DNA of 64,000 bases. Origin: Physella acuta (taxonomy: Eukaryota; Mollusca; Gastropoda; Physidae). Shown one piece after another: positions 38,219 through 50,465 of the stretch. Under the pieces are notes generated by a model that was not told where the DNA came from, made no database searches, and worked only from the letters and a program-made list of their open reading frames with translations. The stretch covers positions 564,001 to 628,000 of the forward strand of contig NW_026731827.1 in the NCBI RefSeq assembly GCF_028476545.1, given 5' to 3'. Position numbers and translations under genes: made by a program. Numbering within the stretch: the first letter of the stretch is position 1; every line of letters begins with the position of its first letter.

Positions 38219-41200
38219 TTATGTCAGATAAACAGTAACAGTTGCAAGTATAGCCTTACTGCAAGATGGGCAATGTGTCAACAGCCTGGAGCAGTCTGTG
38301 CAGGCATAGAGGTCCCCACAGGGCAGGAACAGGTCCTTGATCTGGGCCTTGTTGCAGATCTTACACTTGAGCTGATCCTTCAGCTGTCTGTTCTCTATAG
38401 CCAACAGTGTAGACACCAGGCCCTGTTGGTTGGGCTCAAGTTCTGTAAATACACAGTTTTAAAGTACTTTGGTCAACAAAGTTCAGCAATGAAACTAAAA
38501 ATTATGAAAAAAAATATATATACTAAATATACCATAGTTATCATATCTATGTGGTTTACTTGTCAGAAACTACTGTGAAAGAATTCAACAATAGTAGCCA
38601 TTGTATTAAACACTGATTAATTGTTAATAGTATTTGCTACAACTGCAGATCATCTTTTTCTTCATGCCGTTGACCAACTCATGACAAGATTGATGCAAGT
38701 CTCAACTGTTTGGCATAATTAACCATAGTAAACCAAGCTGTGCATAAAAAAAAACAGACAATTACATTAATACTATAATTACAGTGAAATTACACTACAT
38801 AACTTTGTCTCATGAAATTGAATGTAATTTCTTTTTTGGAAGTTTAATGGAAATATTTGGTAAGATACAAGTATCATGCAGAAATTATGGGGGTAAAAAG
38901 TGATTGTTTTAAAACAGTCCAAAATCTTAACACACAGCTGTCAATTAGTAGTATAACATGTGACGACTTTGCTAGTGGGTTTTGTTCACACAAAAAGATA
39001 ATACAGAAGAATATTAACAATCTACTCTCTATTATTAAAGGTCACAAAAACTCCATATGATACAACGAGTGATCATTTTGATTAATATTTAGACAACTTA
39101 TTTTTTCATGTTTTGTAATGTAATTTTGTTTATTTGCTGCAATTGTTTTTTTTTATTACTGCTTTTAAGTTTGACTATACATATCTTCTGCTGTGTATTT
39201 CATATCTTCAATTGTATGTTTTTGCAAATGTTCTATACATATTCCACTGCACTTGTTGGTATTTTGTAATAATTATCCATTTGCTGTTATTAGCTGAAAT
39301 GTAGTTTTCATTTTCCAATTGCTTATAATTACTCTCTGCTTTCAGCTATTATCTTCAACTATTTGTAATTATAGTCAATTTTCAATCCTCAGCTGTATGT
39401 TTTGTAATTCTTCCATTATTTTTAGCTGTATGTTTGGTAATTATTTCCAATTTTAGTTGTCTGCTTTGTAATCACTTTCCATTACCATATTTAGCTGTGA
39501 TGTTTTGTACTTTCCATTTTCCAACATTATTTTTTAAAATTACTTCCAATATGTGATGCTTCCTACCTTCAGATAACTGTTTTTAAAAAAATGGCACTTT
39601 TTTAAAAAGTGTATCTTCTCAATAGCACTACTGCTCCATCCTAAACATCTTTATTCATCAAGAAATTACAAATACCATATCAGTATTCACTTAAAATACT
39701 TACCATTAAAGGATGCAGAATCTATTAGATTAATCAGTTATTTACACAGCCAACACAAAAATAAGTTTTACACCTTAACGTTTTCAGTTACATATTTTTC
39801 TACGAACAGCAATCTAAAACGTGAGTTTTTACACTATTAAACAGTTATTGCAAGCCAAACGCTGCTCTCCTTTAAGCAAAGTATGCTATTCCAACCAGTG
39901 CAAATGATCTCCACAGTTTCTTCTCAAAATAATTCTTCTTGTAAGACGTTTGTTGTTTCTTGATATTTATCCCTGCTGCTGTTTATACCACTTCTACACT
40001 TAGCGGGATGGCTGGTTAAGTTGTATCTGAGAGCAGATAGTGAAGCAATTAAAAGAACACTTGTTTATCTTTTAAACCACACAGTCCTTAGATTTTTCAA
40101 GCAGTCTTTTATCAATCAGTAAAAATAAAAACTATTAAATTTTTAATGAATCAGAAGACCAATGATATTGTAACAAATATAAAGCACTGATTAAAAGTAT
40201 TCAAATATCTGAATATTAATTGTGTAAACAAGTCTAAGTATTAATAAGGAAGAGTTTTTAAAATCACCACAAGTGTGCACTGGGACTACCTGTGCGAAAC
40301 CTTATTGCTGGCTAAACATTTCAAGGCCAAAAGTGATCTGAAATACTCAACCAATTCATTTCCAATTTTAAGTTATTAAATCATATATGCATGATTGATC
40401 AATCTTATTGACCATGGGCACCCACAGCTCCTATTCTAGTCAATTCTCTCCAGCTCACCATGTGATCCATATAGGTGGTGTCTACCTCAAATGCTCATTG
40501 CCGGATGCTTTTGCTTATTTTCTTAGGCTGTGCCTGGCTGATTTACGCTCAAATCCCTGAATGCTTGTAGTTCTTTTGGCATAGGTTGTTACTAGCTGTC
40601 AAGTCTAGTGAATTTCCTCAGGCAGGCATTTTTGAAGGTCTGTACTTTCTGTATGGTCACTTGATCTTTCTCAAGGTCTTGGTTACATAAAATAAGACTG
40701 TTTATTTTAATTAAGAAACATTTCTGGCACAAATGACGAGTTGTCAAATGAAATGTTTTGCATAAAAATGTTTGAAGCAAACACAAAATGTATGTTAGGA
40801 GCTGTAATATGTACATGGATATACTTGCAGAATGTATATCTTTAAAATATAGCTACTTGATTTTGGCTTTGTAGTTTTTACCTATTAATATCATGTCTTT
40901 ATGTCTTTACAGGCTTTAAATTTATTTTTTTAGCAATAGACAAGTGATCTACTATTTTTACCATGACCTCACTCAAGCCTATTAAGTAAACAAGTTTGAA
41001 ATGTATATTAAACTCTGAAAAATAAACAATTAAGATTACTGAAATTGTATTCAGAACAGAGGCGTAGTGGGGGGGGGGGGGGGGTGCGGATCGCACCAGG
41101 TGACACCAATGCAAAAGAAAGCAAAATATATAGAGAAGAATGATAATTCCACTTAATTAAGTGATTAATTCGAGTGTTAAATAGTGTTTTAAGAGGTGCA

Positions 41201-44200
41201 AATCGAAAATTTGTCCCCGGGAAGGGTCGCTACGCCTCTGGCGGTGACACCATTAAGTGCCGCACCAGGAGACACCCGACCTCGCTACGCCACTGATTCA
41301 GAACATGCAGAAATGATGATTATGAAGGGAATTAGTTTTAAAAGATTTACAACTTTTGCTGCAGTTTATTTTGGGTAAGCTTCCATTTTGCTGCTTTTAT
41401 AAGAAATATAATAATGAGTCAATCACTGATAAGGTATCAAATATAAAAACTAGCTTAAAGTGTGACAGATAATTTTTATAGTGTATCAGCAATGTGACAA
41501 GAATTGTATACACTGATATCAGATTAATGCTATCATCAGGTTAAAAGTAAAAATAAGTTAAACTTGTTATGAACTTAATACAATTTATTGAAATATTTTT
41601 CTAAAACTCGAAATGATGGATAAAATTCAGTTTCAAACATTAATTTTTATAAAATGTAAAAGTATGACGTCACACTATCTGGAACACCCTCACCACATGT
41701 CACAAAATTACCGACCCTCCTGCCTAAGAGTAGGTAGTCCAAACTGAAATTAACCATTGATTGCAGACTTCTGGAGTGAGTATGTCATGAAAGAACTTTT
41801 AATTGTAAGCTCTATGCCGCAAATTTTATAAAGATATCTCAATAAATAAAAAAGTTATGCGATTTTTAAAAAAGCAAAATTTGGTAAAAAACTGATTTTC
41901 AAAAAGTGCCATTTTTGAGAACCCATATTTTCTAAACTAAATAACAGAAGTGTAGAAATTGGTAAAGTTACTGCAAAGTTTGTAATATATATGCCCAATT
42001 TTTTTCAGTCATCTAAAATGAGTCTTTCTAAGGTAAAAAAAATAATTGAAAATGACAAAAATGCGTTTTGGTCACTTTTATTTTCATAAAAAAAATAAAA
42101 AAAAATTCAATTTTTTTTTTTTGCTTTGGACATAGAATAACTCTACAACTATTGTGTTGGTAACATTAACAGGAAGAATGTGTACATTATTTTCTAAAAT
42201 CATATGAGTTAAAATATTATTTTTTAAAAAATGCCACAGTTATCTAGTGCAGGAGAAACAGAATCAAAATTTAGTGGAGTAATATAATGTAATCTAATAA
42301 AGACGTAATGCCTACAAGTGATGTAGCAGTTGATGCTACATTCAAACCTATCGGGTTGATAACTGCTTTGGGGGAACAGTTTTTAAAACCACGACTCCAC
42401 ATCTTTGTATGTCTTGTTTCCCTCAACCTTGATCTTGTGGAGCATCAAGAGCAAGTGATATGTTTTGGGAACTGTAGGGGGGGGGGGGGCTTGGCCTTCT
42501 TCCCTTCCCTTGTAAGGAAAGTTCTGGATAGGCCACCATAAATGTCTCCAGCTATGAAATAAATAATTTATTTAGTGATTAATAAAATATATTTAAATTT
42601 ACTACTAGCCTATTTGTCCTATGACTAGCTGCAAACATGAAAAAGTCTGAAAATACCATTTTGTTAAAGGTAATTTATACTTGATAGTATATTTTTAATA
42701 TTAATTCTATTGAATGAAATATTCGTTGTTTGTGCCACAATGGTTGAGATATCCAATGATGAAGGTGCCATACTGTGGTTCTCAACATCCTATAGGACAA
42801 CTTAACTGTCCTTCATTGTTACTACTATATGCATATAAAATAAATAAATAATGAGAAATACTACTATTACTACTTACACTTACAACTAATATAACATTTA
42901 AAACTAAGTCACAACATGTACAATCTTAATAAATTACCATCTAAAAATTGATCTGGTACATTTTATTAAGGAGACTGGCGCAGGCCATTTCACATTATTC
43001 AGCAGGGGAATCAGAATCAGAGTGCACAACAGAAAATAAAAAATTAATCACATTAGTCCTTAAAAATTAGTGTCTTTTGTTTTTAATAAATAAATAAAAA
43101 TGTAGAGTAATTATAATTATAAATTTCTTTTGTGTTTCATTAATATTTTATAAGTATTTAGCCTTCGTTCCCTGTAAATAATTGAGTTCGTCCACATAGT
43201 TACCAGGATTGTCTGGTGGCCATTTTGAATTTGTCGATTCATAATTTTGACGTGATAGTCCAGATAAACTGTAGTAATACGACCCTATCATTAATCCCAT
43301 TAGATAGATTTTAAAGAATTAGTAAACACTAGCATCTAATAGTTAAGTGCATCCATATTTTAAGTCCCTAGAATGTCCTGAATTAAATAGCTTCACGTCT
43401 AAACACATCCTGTGTACAAGCGTAGTTCACACGCTAAAACCGTGGACTAGTTAGCGTTCAAATTTACATTAATAACGTGTACTAATTAAACCAAACTGAC
43501 ATTCAAACTTAAAATTCATTTATTAAAATGGAAATGAAACTTTAAAAATGATACTTACAACTTGTTTGAAGGCTCTAGCAAGGGTAAAATCCGTTTAGCA
43601 TCATCGGTCGTCAACCTTTAAAACCGTTCGGCGAGCTACTAATTCGGGGCTGAAAGTTGACTCGAGGGTTATATGCTTGATGAGGGCACGGCTTCGCGAC
43701 GGTAAATCAGAAATACTTGAATTTACAACACAAAGTAGTTATAAAAGCGAACTTTACATCGGTGTAAAAATTGAAACAGAATTAGTTTGTTTTCGTGTAT
43801 ATATCGTCATTTAAATTTTAAAAACTGATTTTTTTAAATGAAATAAGCAAGTTATTTTTTCAATTTATACATCAAACGATAGACTAGAATTCGCTCTTTA
43901 AAATGACATTAAGATTATGCTTCTACGATGCTTCGTCGCGAAGCTGCAACCAAATGAAACAGTGTGGGGTCGATCGGTACTCGCAAAATGGTGAAATTTG
44001 TTGACGTAACTGATACTTTTCAAACAAATATAAAACACATTCAAACATGTGTTACAGATATAAAAATACCAGATTACGACAGATAAAGACTTAAACTTTA
44101 TTGACATATAATTTTTATTCTTATAGGACAACTAGAAGTAGTGAAATTTTTTTTTTGAAAACCGCAAAAACTGACCCTAAAACGCACTTTTTCGCCAGTT

Positions 44201-47200
44201 TGGACTACCTACTAAGAGTGTGACGTCACTTATGGAAGACTCCTTTTCTGTATCGTATCTTTTTGCCTAGTGCTATCGTAAATTATAAAGAAAAGCGCAT
44301 ATTAAATTTTCCGTTTGACTTAAGTACTGTACTGTAATACTCAATTTAGATAGTAATATGTGGAATGCACATGTGGGCTGTTTCCATAGATGTCTTTTCC
44401 ATTGTTGTTTTTTCTAAATTTTAAAACTTCGGGAAAAAATTGGAAAAAAACAACAATCAGTGGAAAAAATAGTAGAAAACTAAATCAGCTCAGGAAAATT
44501 GTAGCTGAAATGGAAATATTGGATTTTATACTAAATCGGAAAAGTGACATCAATGAATAGGCCATTGTATTAGAGAAAGGAGCAATTAAATGTATTAATC
44601 TCACCATTATCCAGAACACTGCTGTTTCTCTCAGTACTGTTTGGAGCTAGAATGGTTGGGGTTTTTGTACTTGTAAGATCTGAAACCTGCTCACAGCTGA
44701 CTGGGTCAATATTAGCTAGACAAAAAATAAAAATGTCATGATTAAAAGTGTTATATGATTATTTACAAAACAGCAGCTACTAATGATATATCAAGACAAA
44801 CGCAAAAAATGAAATAACATTAAAACTGCATGAAATGTGTTTTGTCATTGTTTAATTAATGAGCTTTTATGAAGAAGGCTTTTTTTTATTGTTTCATGAT
44901 TTGTTTTAAATAATTGTATTAAAAACTATATCAAGTACACTTTATAAAAATGTATTTTAAAAAAGCAACTTCTAAGCATCTATGGATAAGAATATTTTAT
45001 GTCTAGTTACATTTCATCATAGCACTTGTTATCTTGGCAAAAAAATATGAGAAGCATAATTTCACCACCCTATGAACATATTCTCTTAGAACAAAAAAGT
45101 GAACTCCCTCTACAACTTCCTCTACTAGATATGTCCCATCTCAATGATAGTGTACAATGTTCTCTAAATATCATTGCAAGTACATGCTATCTAAAAAACT
45201 AAGTGAAAGGCTATGGAATTAAATAAATTATCAAAGAGAAGTCTTTAAATAAAATTGTTTGATGATTTTGGTTTATAAAATATACAACATAGATAGAAAA
45301 TGAATTATACCCAAATTCCAAAAGCTTCTTTAAATAAAACTTTCTGAACACTACAGTGGACTATATTCTTTGAAAATAGTAGGATAACTCTATTTTACAC
45401 ATTGCATATAACTATGATGCAAAAATGAGTGTTAACCACAAACTTTATAACTAATATTTACAGAATGTTTGTATTCCAATAAAACTAAAAGAATACCATC
45501 ATCTCCTGCTGTGTTGGTTGAGTTGTGAAAGCCAGCCCTAATCTGTGCCTGAAGAAATGGACAAGTTGGTCTGTGCTTCTCATGCTCTGTGTACACATTA
45601 TCTCCAGGTTTCCAGGATTTCAGGCCTAGCCCACACTGGAAGCAGCGCACACAATCTGCATATCCTGATTGAATAAATATATATTTTTCTGCTCATTCAG
45701 TGCAACTACCATCCCCTTGGCTAATTACCCATCAGGGTGATTGCTACCTAAGCCACACCATTCGCTGTACAGGAACTCTGGGCTAGACCCTCAAAATGAT
45801 TTACCAGCATAGAAGAAGCCTGCAGTTGCCAGGTCATGTGGCTTGTGGATGCTGTGGTACCCCCACTGGCTGAAGCTGTCCAACCTCTTGTTAAAGAGGA
45901 TGTAGGCAGGGTAGGATGGGTGGGTCAGCACCTTGTACACAGGAGAGGTAACTGGCTGGTTGCCTGGGTTATCTTCATCATCACTGTCTTGGTGGGTTTG
46001 TTGGGCTGATGCTGGTGGGGGCAGGAAATCTTCAGGCCCACAGACTGGGGACACAATAGGGAAATGTACACATGACTGGGGACAGTAACACAATAGGGAC
46101 ATGTACACATGACTGGGGACACAATAGGGAAATGTACACATGACTGGGGACAGTAACACAATAGGGACATGTACACATGACTGGGGACACAATAGGGAAA
46201 TGTACACATGACTGGGGACAGTAACACAATAGGGACATGTACACATGACTGGGGACACAATAGGGAAATGTACACATGACTGGGGACAGTAACACAATAG
46301 GGACATGTACACATGACTGGGGACATTACCACAATAGGGACATGTACACATGACTGGGGACACAATAGGGAAATGTACACATGACTGTGGACATTACCAC
46401 AATAGGGACATGTACGCATGAATGTTGTTTAGCATCACTGCTGTAACTCATTTGCCTAAGCCATTAATGCAGGAACTAATCTAAGTCAATTCAAATTCAT
46501 CTGCCCTAGTGACCTCAGATCAGATAGAAAACACAACTTATTTTTAAAGTCCATTAAAAGTTTAGAAACTATACCTGATAAATAGCAGGACCATCCAAAA
46601 ACAAATTAAATAAAAAATGTCTACATTTAAATAAACACCATATTAAATCATAGTATCAACAACAACAAACAACTCAGGCAACTTCAAACGTCACAGATTT
46701 GTTTACTCCACTTACTTCTGAGGACTGTGGCACTGAGGTTGTAGCTCCTGTCTATGCCATTATGAACCCAGACATCAAGTTTGTATCTCGTCTCCTCCAA
46801 TCCAGCTTCTTGAAATTTCTTGAAGAGAATCACAGGTGCACCAGACGCCCCTTGGCATGTGTCTGCAGCATACAGGAAAAGTTTGCGACTTCTGCTGAAA
46901 TCTGATGGAGCTGTAAGACATTGAAAAGTTGAATTTTTATTTTTGTAAACATAACTTGTAAAATACTTGAAAAATTGAAAAATAACTATTCATCACAAGC
47001 AGAATGAAAATGCATTAACGTCATTGAACCATACACATTCTATCTCATTTTTGTAGATTAAAGAAATATTAATTTTGAAATGCTAATAACTTATAATGAT
47101 CCAAGACTAATTAATAAATTATTTATAGCATTATGTTAAAATATTAATTTACCTTGTTGCTGACCAGTTAGTTTGGCCAGTCTCATTTTTCCATCTTCCG

Positions 47201-49012
47201 CAATATTCATGTCAAATTTTACCTTGACGGAATCACCATAAGACAGAACCTTTTCTCCTCCATGTGGATGGCTGATTATAAATACTTTTTTGGTCATACA
47301 TTCCTTAGCTCTACCTGGCAACATGTCCGCCAATGTCAACATTTCTTGCCTTGTTTTGTAAAGCAGCTGTGCAAAACTTGGATCAGGACATTTACAAATC
47401 AAAATGACACTGCTGTCTCCTGCTGTTTTTCTGAAGAGCACAGACTCCACTTTGAGAGAGCACTTCTTTTCTAGCCTGTCATAGAACTCCACTACTGTGT
47501 TTCCAACATCTTCTACATCTTTAACCAAATGTTTGTTGGTCTGGACATAAACTCTACTTTTGTTTTTCTTCAGAAATGGAACAAACTTTCTGATGTTATT
47601 CAGCTTCTTGTGTTCTAGGCCTGTTAAATCAAAGACAAATCCTGTCCCTGTTCGATAAGCTGCATTACTTGGAGTGGATACAACTATTCTAGCTGTCAAA
47701 GTTCCCCAGAAATTAAGGAACTTCAAAACATCAGGATGTCTTGTATTGGCTGGGATTTGCTCCAATGTCAAGGTCGCCAAGGGGAAATAAGCAAAGTGTC
47801 CTGGATTCTTCTTACATTCTCTCCCATTAACTTGAGAGCTTTGATATTTTACTTTTGAATCACAATATTCTGATTCAAATAGGTCACTGTCATCTAAATG
47901 ATACAAATAATTTTTTTTTAATTTATTTGATCCACAAATCTATAATTAGTTTAAAAAAAAAAAAATGAATATTTGTCAAACAGAACCCAATATAAAGTAG
48001 AATTTTGATGAGAAAAATAATTTAAAATAACCAAATAATTTATAATTTGAAAGAAAGCTACAATGAATTTTTTTTAAGTATATAAAGAAAGTGGCTACTT
48101 GATGAATATTTACCAAAATATATTGACTCAACGGAGTAGTCACTTAGCTCACTGGATGCTGAAGGAAAAAAAAATAGCTTTAGTTTCTTTTATTTATCAA
48201 ACGCAACAAAATGAATTTACAAGTCAGTTAAGTAAGTAAAAAAAGGAGAGAGTAATTATAAGAATTCCTACCAAGGGAACTGTCAGAATTGTAGCCAGAT
48301 GAATTGCTGGAATTAGAGTTGTGTCTTGTGATGCCAGAAACTGGATCAGCTGCAGAAAGAAAATAGAAAACTGGTTGTAAACCCTATTTATAATTTAAAA
48401 TTAAATAACCATACTCATAAAAAATTAGCAGTAGAAATACTAATAAAGTGGAAAAAATTAAGTTGATTCAAATGTATTTTAAAACATATAAATCTTACTT
48501 GGAAGTGCAGTGGGCTGTTCTGATACATCTGCATAGCCCTCATCATCACCTTCATTAAAATCATGTGTGTTGGATTCCTTAGGGAATGTGTCTTCCATAA
48601 CCAGGGTATCATTTTGTAGTTCTATGTTAACTGAACAAATATTTTCTGGTTGTTTATCTATGTTGGTAAAACCTGAAGCTTGTGGAGCAAAATCAATTTT
48701 GTTGTCATTTTCTATGCTATCAGCTGTTGTGATCTCATTTGGGATAATACAGAGAGCTTTATGGTATTCTTTGTCAGATGGATCAGAGACTATACTGTTT
48801 ATGTCATGTGATATATCACAAAAATCACACTTCACTGTAGTGCCAGTTCCTGTGTAGCGGAAGCCGGCAGCTGATAGTCTAATGCAATATACGTTTCCAT
48901 GGATTTGCTTACATATGGGAAGAAAGGAGGCAAGCCGTACAATTTCCTGCACATTGGAGTTAGCCTGGCTTGTGCACACATCATTATAATCTTGTGTCAA
49001 CACCAGGGCCAT
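38219..49012 (-). CDS. BIR-like / trypsin-like peptidase / BIR / RING protein, copy 2
   Basis: Nine exons (minus): 49012-48499, 48349-48272, 48158-48114, 47893-47153, 46910-46716, 46044-45805, 45664-45497, 44715-44605, 38442-38219. All are phase-compatible and make 771 residues. Start: ATG at 49012 (MALVLTQDYN). Residues 25-90: BIR-like finger (C62-x2-C65-x18-H84-x3-C88). Residues about 234-505: trypsin/HtrA-like peptidase with TGTGFV, TNKHLV (His334), D372 as possible Asp, ISHPHGGEKVLSYGD and GASGAPV (Ser482). Residues 565-641: canonical BIR (HPSYPAY, LATAGFFYAG, C612-x2-C615-x16-H632-x6-C639). Residues 661-697: Thr/Ser-rich exon absent from copy 1. Residues 724-758: RING, again with Asp741 in place of His. 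Copy 1 keeps GSSGGP; this copy has Ala at the x and second G positions. The last intron is about 6.2 kb and holds several transposons. The tandem position and shared introns show that copies 1 and 2 arose by duplication. A further small exon in the 6-kb intron cannot be excluded. Confidence 0.87.
39100..39545. repeat. Degenerate tandem repeat in the last intron of copy 2
   Basis: Loose repeats of about 35 bp around AGCTGTATGTTTTGTAATT and TTTCCATTTTC. Heavily diverged; no coding. Confidence 0.55.
41057..41295. mobile_element. hAT-type MITE, 239 bp
   Basis: Starts CAGAGGCGTAGTG and ends CTACGCCACTG. The 8-bp duplication ATTCAGAA lies at 41049-41056 and 41296-41303. A second inner copy of the end, CGCTACGCCTCTG, sits at 41229-41241. 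In the last intron of copy 2. Confidence 0.92.
41570..44250. mobile_element. GACGTCA-family MITE, interrupted
   Basis: Sequence 41570-41730 followed by 44212-44250 matches the right half of the MITE at 50893-51393: TTTTCTAAAAC, GACGTCACAC, ATCTGGAAC, CACAAAATTACCGACCC, then GTGTGACGTCACTTATGGA. The 2.48-kb element at 41731-44211 splits it. The left half is missing. Confidence 0.75.
41731..44211. mobile_element. 2.48-kb DNA element with 16-bp inverted ends
   Basis: Starts TAGGTAGTCCAAACTG and ends with its reverse complement CAGTTTGGACTACCTA. The direct duplication CTAAGAG lies at 41724-41730 and 44212-44218. It interrupts a GACGTCA-family MITE. Only short ORFs; no transposase recognised. Superfamily undetermined. 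It lies in the last intron of copy 2. Confidence 0.85.
46044..46421. repeat. 68-bp higher-order minisatellite carrying the exon 6 splice acceptor
   Basis: Eleven units alternate between 31 bp (CTGGGGACACAATAGGG..) and 37 bp (CTGGGGACAGTAACACAATA.. or CATTACC variant). The unit nearest exon 6 supplies its acceptor: on the minus strand CCCTATTGTGTCCCCAG stands just before the TC-TGT-GGG of the exon. Most other units carry the same acceptor-like string. Confidence 0.92.
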
Positions 49013-49215
49013 TATATTTAACCCTGCAAGATGAATTGAGTAGGTTGTTATTTTTTTGGAGATGTGCAGGAATGTACGGCTGTAATTTATTCACGACACG
49101 TGCAGGCCATGATTACACCAGTCAATGGCTATCAATTTGATATCTGATGCATTAGCTATCCTTGTCCTGAAACATATTTAATAAAAACTTATTAATTGTG
49201 ACAGAATATATTTTA
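49013..49215. promoter_or_regulatory. Upstream region of copy 2
   Basis: The 200 bases before the ATG at 49012 must include 5' UTR and perhaps the promoter. A CACGTG-like TCACGACACGTGCAGG lies near 49091-49106. No TATA box is evident. This call rests on position only. Confidence 0.25.
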
Positions 49216-49652
49216 GGGGTCATCCATAAATGACATCACGCTTTTTTTGATGATTTTTTACCTCCCCCCTCCCCTCCATTACACATTGTCACAAAAATGA
49301 AAAAGCTAGACCCCCACCCCTAAAATGACATCACACCCCAGCCTACAACCCCCCCCCCCTCCCCCCCCTCAAAATTGCAGTTGAATTTTTCTTAAAACAT
49401 CGATATTTTTCCAAAATCTTGTCTGAACTCTGTCTATATAGAGTATTTTAATCAATTCCTATTACAATTTGTTAAAACAGTTTTCTGAAACCCGATATAA
49501 CATTTAAAATTAGTTTTCTAACATGGCTTTTTTATATTGCAAAAGTGTGACGTCGCACCGTCTGAACCCTTCCCCCTCCCACTCATCACACACCGTCACA
49601 AAATTACGGAACCCCTCCCCCCTACAAGTGTGACGTAATTAATGGATGACCC
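49216..49652. mobile_element. GACGTCA-family MITE
   Basis: Starts GGGGTCATCCATAAATGACA and ends with the inverse GTAATTAATGGATGACCC. The interior matches 50893-51393 (CCTCCCCTCC, CACAAAAA, AACATCGATA, TTCCAAAATCTTGTC). No transposase. Confidence 0.82.
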
Positions 49653-49899
49653 ATTAAAGCAAAAAATATCCTAAAAATTGTATTCTGCTGTTTTTAAAAA
49701 ATAAATAATAGTTATTATTGTAATCTAATGTCAACACTAAACTTATTAATAAAATGTATTGATATTTTGTAGATTTATAACAGTTGGGACCTACACTGGC
49801 CTAGAGTATTCAAACAGTATGTGTATAGGATATAATAAACTTGATATAATTTAATAGGTAAAGCCCTAATTTAATAACAAAAGAAGTGTGAAGAGGCTT

Positions 49900-50330
49900 G
49901 AAAAGCTTGACACGATTTTTAAAACATTTTAATTTTCATTGGACAAATTTGATCTAGATCTATATATTCTAGTTCTATTACTAGATTCTACTTTTAATAA
50001 AATTTTAATTAGCACTAGGCCTAATACTAATAAAAAAAAATATTATATTATTAATACTATAATATAGTATAGTAGTATGTAGGAGGCCTACCGCTTTAGT
50101 ATAGAGTATAAATTATAAAAATAAAGAAGATCTAGAGATCTAAATTATTTTAATTTAGATATCTTTAACTTTATCTAAATATCTAAAAATCTAAATCTAG
50201 ATTCTAGATCTTAATCTAGATCTAGATTTTCTAGAGATCTAGAGCCTAGGTCTCGGGGTTCGGCGGAGGTCAAAACCAGGACATTAATACTAGATCTATT
50301 AATTTAATAGATCTAGATAACTTAATAATA
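49900..50330. repeat. AGATCT/TCTAGA-rich low-complexity DNA
   Basis: Dense overlapping TCTAGA, AGATCT and ATCTAGAT words between 49950 and 50320. The same texture returns at 51990-52340. Confidence 0.8.
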
Positions 50331-50465
50331 AACCAAAATCAATGTATTAATATATAAATAAACATCTGCCATTTGTAAGTTAGAGTGGTTTCCCCTGAAT
50401 CTCTAACTATAATAAGTAGATCTCTAGGTATAATTTTAGCAAAAAAAAAACTTCAACAAGACGGC

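Noticed and set aside
46044-46421. CRISPR-like array of regularly spaced repeats
   Set aside because: The units are directly abutting minisatellite copies with no unique spacers, in an intron of a eukaryotic gene.
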